This document shows positions 50,122 through 62,711 of a DNA stretch of 64,000 nt, piece by piece. The notes below the pieces were generated by a model, which saw only the letters and a list, made by a program, of their open reading frames with translations, did no database searches and had not been told where the DNA came from. How positions within the stretch are numbered: the first letter of the stretch is position 1; every line of letters begins with the position of its first letter. The stretch is from NCBI GenBank assembly GCA_005784505.1, contig VCAZ01000037.1:224001-288000 (forward strand). The letters run 5' to 3'. Origin of the DNA: Bagarius yarrelli. Its lineage: Eukaryota > Chordata > Actinopteri > Siluriformes > Sisoridae. The position numbers and the translations under genes are program-made.

Positions 50122-53100
50122 TCATGTAGTTGTTTGACTGTGGAACTTCAGGAAGCAGTTGTGATTGCGGGAAATACAGAGAAAAACACAGCATTTGAGA
50201 CACCGTACTCTGGACATTTGATCACATCCTCCAAATCTACACCTAGCCTCTTCACCCTCAGAAAGTTGTTCTGGCCAGTGGCCCAAACCATCATATCGAG
50301 TGGCTGCGTCGGGTAAAGGGGTCTCCAAGACATCGGAATGTCCTGTGGAGGCATTTGACCCAGGACGCACTGGTGGTGGAAGATACGGGGGTGAGGAGTC
50401 TTGCACAGCAATATTACTGGAACTAATTAAAGCTTTGGAAACTTCCAAACGGAATGCCATGAGTGATAAAGACTCTGAAAGATGGGTTTGTTCTTGCTGG
50501 TACTGAAGCCAAGAATTAACCAATGCCAGATCAATAAGGTCCCAAAGTACAGACTGTGGCCAGGCACTGGGTGATGAGCTTGTGCATGGTGTGCGATAAA
50601 GGCTTCTTAAATCTCTGTTAAGGTTTGCAGCTTTGATTGCTCTCTCAAAACCACTGACAAGTGATGTTGAGCGTGACTTTTCTTTTGTCACGGCTGAAAG
50701 GATAAAGCCATGATGGCATCTGAACAGTTTTAGTTTCCCGTCAGAAGTGACAAACTCATCACCTATTTGTCCTCTCGCACCACCAACCTTGCCAGCACTG
50801 CGCACTCCAGACTCTAAGAGATGCTCCAACATAGAAGGTGTTGATAACTCTGGCTTGCAAAGGAACACCACTCCTTGACCATCACTTTTTTCTTGAGAAA
50901 CCATTTTCTCCACAATTTCCTCTCTGTTACAGTCAGTGACACGCAAACTAAAGTCCATGACCAGTCCAGCAGCATTTACCATTACTGTGTGATGTAATGA
51001 GTGTGTCGGGTGCCTTTGGAAAGGTAGAAGATACTGATCAACTCCGTAATTCCCATTTCGCTTTAGTGCCTGACACCCTTCCCGAACTCTGTTTACTATC
51101 GCCTGAATCTTCCACAGGGGATCTTTCTTAGATACCAAAATCTCTGCGCAGTTATGCTCATCCTGATCCTTCTGTGCGTCCTGTTCCTTCCAGATTGGCT
51201 GGTTATCAAGACTGGCCAACTTTAAGTTAGATGCAAGTTCAGAAAACATGGCTGCAGACATGGCATCAGCAATCAATGGGACTCGAGTGAAATCATCCCA
51301 GTACAGCTTCATACTTGGAAACTAAGAATCATTTGGGAAAAAAAAAAAAAAAAAGTAGATCATATAGTCAAAAAGTTCTAGTATTGAAAACTCAACTGGA
51401 ATATCATGTGTTTAGCATTTACACATTTTGCACATTGGACATCTAAACACAAATTTAGCTCCAGAATTACAGGCACAATTTGGAGATTAATTAGCACAAT
51501 AATATTTGAAAACTTTAATTACTATATTACTATATAAATTATATTCTAACAAAGTTTTAAAAAGAGTTTTTAACAAAACCACATCACATTTTAGACTGTC
51601 TCATTAAGTGCACTTCACAGATGCACATTCATGACGATGACACACAGATGGCAATTTAGACGAGTCACATGCATGCTGAAAGATTGCATTTTTGTACATT
51701 ATTTAATTTTACCCCACTATACTGTGGAATACATATGCCGGTATTTATTGACCTATACTGTTGAGTACTGTTACTGACCTTTAGGGTTCCCATTGCAATG
51801 TGTATTCCTACAAACTGGGCCACCTCCTTTTCAGTAACAGGCTTTGGCAATTTTGACCCTTGCTGTGTGTAAGCGGCAATATCTTTCCAAATACTCCAAC
51901 TGAAATACTGAATGAAGTAGTGTATGGGTTCACAACGTTCTTGACTGCCCGACGGTTGGTCATCGACTTCAGGGCCACCTGTATTCCTATTAAAAAGAAA
52001 AAAAAAATAGAAGGTATACATAAGAAAATTTGTGGACCTTCCTTATTATTGTATAAGGCAACAAGACTTACTTGGATGTTTTCGCATGCTGCTCCTTGCT
52101 GGCCATTTCACATTGCCGCACTGATCCACTGGCTGAGATACCATGGTAACAAGACATAATATGAGTTTCAGCTTCTGGCTCAGAATGGACACCATCAAAG
52201 TCCTCTGTATCTGATGTTTGGGAAAGGAATTCCAGGATGTCTTCTGTATTCTGTTGCTCAGCGCCAACACTTCCTACACATGACAAACTTGTATATTCTC
52301 AAAAGGCAAAATTTAAACAAACTAAGCATGTGAAATAGAAATAATTAATTTAGAAGCTTTGCACAATATTACTCTTAAAAAATCTAGTAACCTGCCAATT
52401 GAGCCATTACTTATTCTGATGTCTTTTAATTTAACAATTGATACAGGGCAGTCCATAAATAAGCTTTAATTAAAGCAAAAATGTTTAAATGAACTAAACT
52501 GCTGTTACTTACCCTCTTCAGTGCTAGAGTATACATTATGGTGCATTTCCATTTGGGGGCATCCTGTCCTGACCTCGGCCTCTTCTAACCCAGGTACACC
52601 CCCTACAGATTGGTGGAAAGAACATATTAGTTGTATGTTGTCCAGAACTAATCTGTCAAACCAGTGAGTTTGTTTTAGGGGTGCAAACAAACTAAAAACA
52701 AATTAAACCGTTAGTAAACAGCCAATGGTGATGGCATTTAAACCGACATATAAACAATTATAGATCTTACATGGTCCTTCCCTCTGTTCTGTCAGTTCTG
52801 AATCTGAAGTGCCTTGGTTATTAACTTGAGGCTCCACCAATATCTCCCTTTCTTCCTCCTTTACAGGATAGAAAATACAGTGCTTGGCAGTAGATTGCGC
52901 CACTGTAGGAGAACCTGAAGTAAATCCAACGGCGGAACAGTCCGGGTGCTTTTCTTTAGCGTATATAATAAGAAAAGGTATTTTATAGGAAACAGCTACA
53001 AAACAACTACATTAATTAAAATTAAAAGATATTTATTTAACAAAAAAACCCCCAAAAAAACACGTACCCAGACATTGCATATGTTGAGCTTCATGTATTA

Positions 53101-56100
53101 TGTGGGGATCGTTCGAAATTTGCTGATCCTCTGCTTTTACCAAAATCATCTGGACTTCTTGCAAAAAATCATCACCCTGGGCAACATGGGGTGTGAGAGC
53201 AGATGGACTGGCTTCTGTTTTCACATTAGTTGAGGTGCCAGTGGAAAATAATCCATTATCTGACTGTTGATTACCCTTCGATAAAAGATATACATAACAA
53301 AATTAATCTCAAAATAGAATGACATAAAAGAATGATAGAATGATATAAAAGTTCGAGTCTTGAGCATAAAGTGGCATGAGAATTAATCATTCCTAACAAA
53401 TAATTCGTAACAAATCTCTTTTTTTTTTTAAATTCACTACTATTTTTCTGAGATGTTTGCTTATAATTCTTCAGGTTGGATATACAAAAACATAGATATA
53501 TAACAGGGCTACAAACCTGCTGTATGAAACCTTCTACCTAGGGGTTCTGTTGATTTATTGTACTTTAAACAAATAAATAACATGTAATTAAAATACTCTT
53601 GCATAATCAACAAAAACCTACCTGTTCTCCTATTCCACTCCAGTTTGGAACAGAGATTCTTTCCTTCATTAAGCTACTTGAGACACTACTGTTCTTGTCT
53701 TGCTCTTCAGACGTTTTTGTTAGGGAGCCATATCCTGATCTCATCACCTCCAAATCATTTGTGCCGGCGAGTTGAGGTAACACGCATGCTTCTTGAACTT
53801 CTAAAGATTCCTTCAAGGTTGGCTGTGTTGAAGCTGCAGAGAAATGAATGGCTTCTTTGTTTGTTGGTGTTTCTGCATTCCCTTCCTCACTGTTACCTGT
53901 AAGTGAATAAAGCTCAAAGACAACCTGACAGTCTTCATCAGCCACCTCTTCTGTAATTCTGTTTTCTGCGGTGTGTTTTTTTCCAAGTTTTCTCCTTCCA
54001 AGTTGTCTCTTTCCTTTACCTTTGCTTCCTCGTCCCCTTTTACCTTTTGTAATAGAAGAGTTTGTTTGGCTCTCTACTGTCTCTACAGCTATCTCGTCTG
54101 CCTCTTGCTTTATCTTGGACTGCTCTGCTACATGAGATCCAGCATTATAAGTGGATGCTAAATTCACTGGTTTTGTAGTTAGCTGGTTCTGAGTAATTGA
54201 TGAATTTTGATTGAGTATGGTGTGACTTGATTCCTCTACCTGTAGGTTAGAGTCTTTTTGGAAGCTATTTGGGGAGACGGTATACAACCTACCAGATATA
54301 TGGGAACCTCCTTCATTTTGGTCCTCAACCATGACTAAATTCACATCTGACAATGCCTCTTCATTACTGATGTTTTTCTGAGGAAATGAGACTGGTGGGG
54401 GCGAGTCTACATCCTGTTCAGCCCGAGATTCATTTGTTTCAACATGACAGGCGGAATTTGAACAAACTGTCTTTCTGTGTCCAAATGAAGGCTCCTGACT
54501 AAGGGTGTTATCCTGTTTACACTCTTCCCCAACAAAAGTTGTAGTCAGTGAAAAAGATGGGGAAGGACTGAGTGCTGGGAACGAAAGCCTGTGCTCATTT
54601 GTTCGGTCGTTTCCCAAACCAATCTCTCTCATCTCTGAATCCACATCCCAGTCTGTTGGTACGTGTATTCCAAAGTCACTTGAGTGGGCTGCATTTGGCA
54701 GCATTATTTCACTTGGCCTCTGGCTAACCATGGAAATTTCAGAACCATCACAGGGCACATTAGACCGGTGGGCACCATTTTCAGAGTGCATCAATGCCAT
54801 GTGCTCTTGCAGAGCAGACACCTCAGAAAAGCTCTTTCCACAGTCATGACATCCGATTATGAGCCGAGAATATGGGGGGCTTAGGGCAATTTCCTGATCT
54901 ATTTTTGCAGGAGCTTTACGCTTTCGCACAGCTTTTTGTTTTGCACCAGAAGGAAAGCCATTGTTAATAGGAGATGTTTGCAAATGAGAAGACTGCTTTG
55001 AATCCACTTTGGATTTCTTCTTCAAAGTTTTTACTTTTTTTTTCTTTTGGCTGGGTGCTTGCAGTTGTTTATTTGGTATCCCTTCCTTTGCTGGCTCCGC
55101 TGTAGTCTTATGATCATGACTTTCTTTGGTTTGACATTTATGCATTAGTTGATGGTCCAATCCTGTGGTTTTGGCGTCCAACTTGTGCACCTTAAGCTGA
55201 GGCTGCTTATGGCCTTTTAGAAAAAGCAATGCTTGTTGCTGTATTTGATCTATGACTGGGGTCTCTGAAAAAATGTTATCTTTCTCCCTATGTTTTGCTA
55301 ATTTGTGGCTTTTTTTGTTTGCTTTATTCACTGGGGTATTGTTTTTTACACTCTTTTGGGGAGTTGGCTCAGAAACTTTGTCTGTTTTTTTCTTCTTTGG
55401 TATAGGAGATTCATCTTGCTGAGTCTCAGCTGTAGTTTTTCCTTTTTTTACCAAATGCCTCTGGTTTTCAAACTTTCTTTTCGGAGGTTTCCCTTGATTG
55501 GCTTGTTCCGACACATTAATTACTTTTTGTTCACAGGGGAGAGCAGGGACATGGACAACTCTGGCAGACTTTTCAGCTTTCCTTCCTTTTATACGTTTCT
55601 GCTTTAATTTTTTTATTTCATTGTGCGACAAAACTTCCGTATCATTGCCTAGATCATCATATAGGCTATTTTTAGATATATTAAAAAGTTTTGCTTTTGA
55701 GCATTTTTTCTTACTTTGTTTATTTACAAAACATTTCTTTTTCTTTTCTTGCTTTTTCGGTGTCTTTGAAACAGTTTTAATTTTTTGATTAGATGTTATG
55801 AGTAATATGCTTCTGGCAACTTCATCATGATTTTCCAAGTACTTAGAGGACTTGGATACCTGCTTTTTGGAGCGTTTTTTCTTTACTGGCAGTGTTTTCT
55901 TCATAAACGGAAACTCTTCATTCAGAAGAGTCCGGTCTTCGGATTCCACTTGGCTTTTCTGTATACTGGTTTCACTACTGGTTGCCTCATTCAAAGGACA
56001 CATTTCTTGAGCATCTTGTATATTAACAAGAGATGGTTCACTTATCTGTAATATGTTATTTTCTGGTGACAAAATTTCCTTTAATTGCTGATGCTCCAAG

Positions 56101-59100
56101 TAATATTCAGCCTCTTGACCATTATCGAGGTTAGGTTTCCTCTGCTCAGTTTCTGCCTGAGGTTCTAATAAAGAATCTGCCATTGCCTTTTCATTTTGGG
56201 TCTTTGTATTGTTGCTGGTCTGTTCAATATTACCTAGATTATCCTGCACAGTTTGTATCTCAAGTTCCACTAATGAATCCAATGCATCTGCCATTTGACT
56301 CAGGGGATCTGCAGTGGTGTTGGTCACATCGGGGCTAAGTACATTTCCATGGTTAGTTTTGGTCTCAGGTTTCATTGATGAATCTGCAGATGTGGGGCCT
56401 GTTTGATTTGGCTTTGTGTTAATGACGGCATTCCTAAACGCTGTGATATCTGTTGCCGTCAGAAATTCCTTCTCGCTTATTACTCTACTTTCAATTTCAG
56501 TTATTAAATTCAAAGACAAATCATTCCCTGTTTTTACATCTGGTGCACCTTGAATCTGTTGCTGCTCTGTTGTTAGCACGAGTTGATTAGTGACCTCTAA
56601 CTGAGGTAACAAAATGTTCTTTCCAGGTAGTTCTAGCAAAACGTTATATTGAATGTCATTTACCTGTTCTCCCGTCATGTTCGATTCAACATCTATTACC
56701 CGTTTCTCTTGACATGATGCAGAAATAATTGTATTATCCTGAACCACAGTTTCATTCTGTTTAACGGCAACTTCAACCTGTAACGATTTTAATAATGTGT
56801 CTTGCTCAGTTGCTATTGATGTTTCTTCATGTCCCCTTTCGTTCCCTGCTGGCTGACATACAGTTTGTTGAACTGTTGGCTGTGTGAAGTCAAAATGCAA
56901 TGGTTTAATTAGGCCCTGTGGCTGCTGCATTACTGAGCTTTGTGTCTGTAAGGGTAACTGATCCAGTCCAAGAATGACCAGCTGGTTTACTTTTTGGACA
57001 TTTCCCATTTTCTCTATTAGTCTTTTAATCTGTTCAGCTTCAAGTGGTCCAATTTGCTGTACTGCTTGTCCATTGGAATCCACATGTGATAAAGGTAGTT
57101 GAACTACTTCAGTCAGGGTTGCGACACATGGACTGCCCCCTGCCACAGTACTGTTGGTTTGCGTAATGGTTGGGCACTGTGAGTGCTTTGTCTTATTGTG
57201 GTGCAGCATTGATTTAGCGGTCTTAAAAAATTCATTGCATTGTGAGCATACATACTTCTTAGAGGATGGACCTGGAACAGTAAAAAAGTAGATATAAATA
57301 TCTAAGCACAGCAAACCATATGCATAGCCAAGTAAATATAATTAGCATGCAGAAAGTTTTAAATATAAACATTACAATCAATTGCGTAGAGCAGTCCAAT
57401 AACAAACATAATAAGACTCAAGGTTACCCAAAGCACCGCCCTGCCTTCACTAGCTTGCTTTCATCACATGCATCTTGGTACTATGCCTTCCCCAGATAAG
57501 TGATACAAATACATTATATGGCCTATGTTGGTGCTTTCAGCAGTGGACAGGGGTCAACATAGACACCCTGACTGGTCTGTGGCTTTGTAGCCTCATACAC
57601 AACAAACTATGGTGCACTGTGTTTTCTGACATCTTTCTATTATAACTAGCATTAACTTCTTTAGCAATCTGAGCTTACAGTAGCTCCTCGGTTGGATTAG
57701 ACCACACAAGCCAGCCTTTGCTTTCCATATGCATAAATAATTCTTGGCCACCCATGACCCTGACACCGATTCACCACTGTGCATCCTTGGACCACATTTA
57801 ATAGATACTGACCACTGCAGACCAGGAACACCCCACAAGAGCTGCAGTTATAAAGATGCGCCAACCTAATCACCTAGTCATCACAGCCCTCGCTCAAATC
57901 CTTACTGTTTTCATTTGTCCAACTTTGAGGACAAAATGTTTACTTGCTGTCTTGTATATCCCGTACACTTACAGGTGCCATGATAAAAAGAGATAACTCA
58001 GTGTTGCTTACTTCACCTGCCATTGGTCATAATGTTCTGCGTGACTGGTGTATATAGAAGAACAAAGAAATAAGCCAAGTAACAAAGAAGGCCTGCAACA
58101 AACAATTACTTTTAATTGTTGACTAATTAATAATTAAAACAATTACTTAATCTAATGCAATTAATCATTGAGTTATGCCTATTGTAACTGATAAATGAAA
58201 AGAAAATCACCTTAGATTAGAAAAAAAAATTAATAAATAATACTCCTATTATGTAACGTTAAATTTCCGGACTAAACCAGTGACAGCTGACAACTAGGAA
58301 AAGATCTGGTGACAGCCTGGAGAGCCACCAATGCTGCCAATGGGTTAGTCACCAATGCTGCCAGGATCCAACACTACACAGTGGCTTGGATCAACCCAAT
58401 TATGACTCAGTATTCAGTATGTCCTAATAGAGGGGTAGACAGGCTGGCGAGAATGAGAAGGTCATGTATAACTATGGAGTGAAGATATCTGGAGCAAAGA
58501 TATTCAAAGCAAGAAACAAAAAATGAAGATGACCAAGGAACCACCAGCCTACTGCAAGTCTAGAAAAAGAAACAGTCTAGTGAAGGTAAGTAGACAGTAG
58601 AAGCAGTGAAAGAAAGCCACAGGTGTGACCAAGACTACAGAATGACATCAGAAAGCGCAGAGTAATGCCACGGAAAAGGCTACTACAACTGAGCAATGTC
58701 ACATGGTGGTGATGGAAGTGCAGTGCCAGGAGGAAGCAGCACCACGTGGCAGAACAAAGAGCAAGGCCAGTGGATGAGGTGAAATGACATAGAAAAAAGA
58801 AAAATAATGAGCTGTAGACAAGGAATACAATAGGGCAGGTTTAGAGAAATATATGATGTTTTGCCCAAGCTACACCTCTAAATTTGTTTGTGTAAAATTA
58901 GTTTATTCTCTCCTGGTCCAATTTAGCCAAATTATCTGAAACCCATTGGTTGCAAAAAACACCTTCCCTTTTGTCCTTTTGGTATCTGTTTGGTCTGCAA
59001 TAGAAACTGATTTATAGTACAGTGGCCAGGGTCATACAGAGGTGTCATACAGAGGTGTTTCTAGACAGGCACTCTAGGACCTCTAGGAGGTCAGCTTCTC

Positions 59101-62100
59101 AGTGCTCAGACCATATGCCGCACACTGCAACAAGTTGGGTTGCGTGGCTGTCATTCCAGAAGGAAGCCTCTTCTGAAGAAGTTTGCTGAAGACAACCTGT
59201 CCAAGAGCATGAATTACTGGAACCATGTTCTGTGGTCTGACAAGACTAAGATAAACTTGTTTGGGTAAGATGATGTCCAGCATGTGTGGTGACGACCTGG
59301 TAAGGGGTGCAAAGAAAAATTCTTGCCTAAAGTTAAGCATGGTGGTGGTAGCATCATGGTCTGTGGCTTCATGAGTGATGCTGGTACTGGGGGGCTGCAG
59401 TTCACTGAGGAAAACCTGGATTCCAGTATGTACTGTGATATTCTAAAGCAGAACATAAAAAAACTGGGCCAAAGGGCACTTTTCCAACATAAGAATGACA
59501 AACACACCGCCAAGATGACAACTGCCTTGCTGAGGTAGCTAAAGGTTGATGTGATGAAGTGGCCAAGACTATGTCTCCAGACTTGAACCCGTGGGGCATC
59601 CTTAGGTGGAAGGTGTCTAACATACAGCAGCTTTATGACATTTGGGCAATAATGGCTGTATGTTGAGTTATTTTTAGAGAGTTTTATTTTTCTATAGTAT
59701 AGTCTTTTGAGAAGATATACTAAAATGTTTGCTGATATTAGAGGGGTGTACTCACATTTGTGGCATACTATATGAATAAGTTAACTTGACCAAAAATTTC
59801 TACAGATGGGGCATTTTAGTTCTTATAAGTCTATGAACTATAGTTAAATAGCAGGAACAGGGTGCAACACCTGGATGCCTCTGCATAAATGATAACATTG
59901 TGCAGTAAGTACTGCTGCTCCACAGCAAGCCATTCATAGCTCACTCTGAAACTGCAAACTGTTAAATCCCCAGCAAATAAATAAACATTTTCTGGTTTAA
60001 AAGTAATATATCTCCGATATTTTCCCCATCCAATATATACACCAATTTTCGAACCGAGTTTTACCTGCATTTAAGCATAAACCAACAAGTAGACTACAGA
60101 GCTGCCTTTGCAAAAATAAATAAATAAATAAAATTAAAATACGAGAAAGAGATTAAAACTAGACATTAAAAATAAAATGTACCAACCAAATGAATTTGGA
60201 AAAAACAATTGTACAGTGGTGCTAAATAATTAAAATGATATTTTTTATATGTTACTTTTAAATATTTTTGTATAACTATACAAGATATTTTCACACAAGT
60301 CAGACAAGTAAACAAGGACCATAAATGTCAGCATCTGGTGTACCCCTTCCTGTGTGGGTAAACTTTTTTAGTAAATGTCGAACAGTCTTGCACAAAGAGG
60401 TTGGAGGATTTCTAGCCATTTCTTAGTACAAAAAGATATGAACTGGTAGGTTTCGGTCCTTTCATAAAACCTCTGAATTGAGGACAGGACTGTGACAATT
60501 CAAAACATAAACTCTGGTTCGCTTGAAGCATTTCTTGGATAGAACGACTTGGGGTTGTTGTTTTGCTCCATGACCCATTTCCTCTTGGCATTCAATTCAT
60601 GAACAGATGTCCAGATGTTTAATTCCTGGCCCACCATGCCAGCAGACTTTCTAAGCAATACACTTAACCCCCAACTGCTCAAATGGATAAAAGTATTAAA
60701 ATAAAGTCATATTGAATAGGGATGTCTTCCAAAAGCCAGAAATGTTGTGAAGATGATATTTTGATAGTTTAATGTACTTAAACGACAGTGAGGCTATTAA
60801 TTAAAATCTAATGGAATCTTATATGGCCTCTAATGCTGGGTACACATTAGAACATATTGAATAAATCCGAAATCCAAATGTGTAGGGGGGACCACGAGGA
60901 CAAACACACGTGTATGATCTGGGGATTATCATGTGAAACAAACCAATATCCAATCAGAAAGCGAGCTGACAGGAGACGGAAACATACTAAACCCAGTCAT
61001 GGTGCAGCACAAAGTTAAAGGGACTTCTTCCAAAACTTTTCTGTCAAAATCATTCCAAACGCTAATATTAAAAGTTCTTCCGCCATGTTTTTTCTCAAAT
61101 CTCAAGAGATTTTCCTTGATTTCCCATGTTTACAGTCGGGACTCTTTTTTTTTTGTCCTTATTTTTGCTCCATTACATTTTAAAAACCTCATAAGATTTT
61201 AATAATCTTAATAATCTGTATCCAGCTTTACTGATCCTAGAGGTTCACATACTTTCGACACTCACAGATATGAACCTTTTTTTATAAAAGAATAAATTAC
61301 TGTATACATTTTTCTATAAAATGTATTTAACTGGTCTTGTGTGAAACTCTGATAATGTTTTCAGTGACAATTTATGCAGAAATATAGCACATTCTGTAAA
61401 CGTAAATGCAGCGGTTATTCATAGTTATGCTTTGCTTCATGTTTATGTTCCTTCACTAGAAAAAACACAAATAACAGTGCTGACTGTAGCTGTAGGAGAC
61501 TCCAACACTTACCCTTACTCCTCCTTTTCCTTGTTTTGCTTGTGGCATTTGTCAGGTTCTCTACACCTTCTGCCTCCTCCTTTTCATGCGCTTCTAAGTG
61601 TTTCTGGAGAGCTTTTGGCATGGTAAATCTCTTGCCACATTCTTTATGAATGCAAACATATGGCCTTTCTCCAGTGTGTACACGCTGGTGGTACTTAAGC
61701 AACGTAAGGGTTTTAAAGAGCTTTCCACAGTCTGAGCAGGTATAACCCTGCTTGTTATAGTGCACCTTCTTATGGCTTGTAAGCTCAGATGATCGACTGA
61801 AGGCTTCATCACAGATAGGGCACTTGAAAGGCTGCTTCTCTGTATGAGAACGCTGATGTGCCATAAGCTCTGTAGAGCAGTTAAAATGACGATCACACAC
61901 ATAGCAGGCAAAGAGTGCGTCTCCTAGCATGCACTGCTCGTACTCAGATGGGTGGTTCATTTTGAGGTGCCGTTGCTTGCTCCTGTCATCACTAAAGATG
62001 ATGTGGCACTCCAGACACTGCAGTGACAGCTGAGATGCTGTTAAAAAAAAACAAAAAAAACCCAAAAAAACACAACAGCTAATAAAAATACAATACTTGA

Positions 62101-62711
62101 AAGCAAATGTGTTTTATACGTAACAATCAATACAAACAAGAGGTAAACTTACATGTAAGGGGTATGACTTTAGGCTTGGACATATCCATTTTTAAAGGTT
62201 CCATTCTGTCCTTTTTTGGCGGGATGAACTTTCTGGCACTTGCAGGCTTTTTAGAGATTTCAGTGTTTTTAATAGCTGTAGACTTTGAGGTCGTGTCACA
62301 AGTTGAAGTCATGTCTGCCCTGACATCTGTATCTTCTTTCGCATCACTGGGATTGGAGTTGGATACTAATTTGTCGACTGCTATTAACTCGTCCGGCATA
62401 CCTGCATCTGAAAAATTGTTTGACTGAGGGTGAACATTTCCCGAAGGCATTCCATTTTCCGTAGACTCGTACGTCGAAACTACAAGCGTGTTTTCCTCTG
62501 GCATCACCTCAGCTGGGGATATGGGTTCGATTATTGCTTCGGATGGGACATAAAGGTTCAGCTTTCCCTCTCCAAGGCCAATGATCTGTGCTGTGATGTC
62601 TTGTACTGTGTGATCTAGTACTGCCTCACCAGGAGCCACATGCTCCAAAGTCAGAGACATGTCTCCTTTAGCAAGAAACAGATCACTGATTGACTGACTG
62701 CTGAGCTCCAT
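50122..62711 (-). CDS. C2H2 zinc finger-piggyBac transposase fusion protein, 2261 aa
   Basis: Nine coding exons: 62153-62711, 61513-62037, 53622-57271, 53068-53275, 52771-52914, 52513-52602, 52072-52273, 51779-51986 and 50122-51321. They sum to 6786 nt, and all eight GT-AG junctions keep one open frame. Residues 194-337 hold five fingers resembling ZNF576 (CLECHIIFSDDRSKQRHLKM, CYVCDRHFNCSTELMAHQRS). Isolated fingers lie at 370-391 and about 1168-1189. Residues 392-1160 are disordered, the later part very lysine-rich. From about 1805 to 2200 comes a piggyBac-type domain (PIHYFIQYFSWSIWKDIA, VAQFVGIHIAMGTLK, FPSMKLYWDDF, YGVDQYLLPFQ, IDLALVNSWLQY). The C-terminal cysteine-rich finger of that family follows at 2223-2256 (CRFGGC, CLKCC, NHNCFLKFHS). 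My alignment gives D1957, K2018 and N2095 at the three catalytic positions, so cleavage activity is unlikely. It is probably a nuclear DNA-binding protein. Two adjacent genes remain a less likely alternative. Confidence 0.85.
57540..58055 (-). mobile_element. Tc1-like transposon fragment, N-terminal part, in intron 2
   Basis: The minus strand encodes a decayed Tc1-like DNA-binding region (VQGCTVVNRCQGHGWPR near 57790-57740, then WLVWSNRGAT-like sequence). The right end (ttggtcataatgttctgcgt, then gactggtgta) is the usual terminus of a fish Tc1-like family. Stops are frequent. Confidence 0.65.
58056..59039. other. Intronic DNA, no feature assigned
   Basis: Part of the 4.2-kb intron between coding exons 2 and 3 of the fusion gene. 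The stretch 58290-58700 is purine-rich and looks repeat-derived, but I cannot name the family. Confidence 0.35.
59040..59770 (+). mobile_element. Tc1-like transposon remnant, opposite to the host gene
   Basis: Plus-strand frames encode DNLSKSMNYWNHVLWSDKTK near 59190-59250, then PKVKHGGGSIMVCGFMSDAG (59323 on) and QNIKKLGQRALFQHKNDKHT, the Tc1 catalytic region. The end carries gaggggtgtactcacatttg. Stops and frame changes kill it. Confidence 0.75.
60300..60745. repeat. Repeat patch in intron 2, ending in a SINE fragment
   Basis: The stretch 60300-60600 (agcatctggtgtaccccttc, gaggatttctagccatttct, ggggttgttgttttgctcca) looks like a dispersed fish repeat. It runs into a SINE piece at about 60615-60745 (taattcctggcccaccatgc, cacttaacccccaactgctc). 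Confidence 0.4.

Noticed and set aside
50122..51986. An active, autonomous piggyBac element
   Set aside because: The domain is split by introns, two catalytic aspartates appear replaced and no TTAA-flanked inverted ends were seen.
50122..62711. Treating the zinc finger part and the piggyBac part as two separate genes
   Set aside because: I find no start with a promoter before the 52-kb exons, and every junction from 62.1 to 50.1 kb keeps phase and frame (1,1,0,1,1,1,2,0). A single gene is simpler, though only cDNA can prove it.
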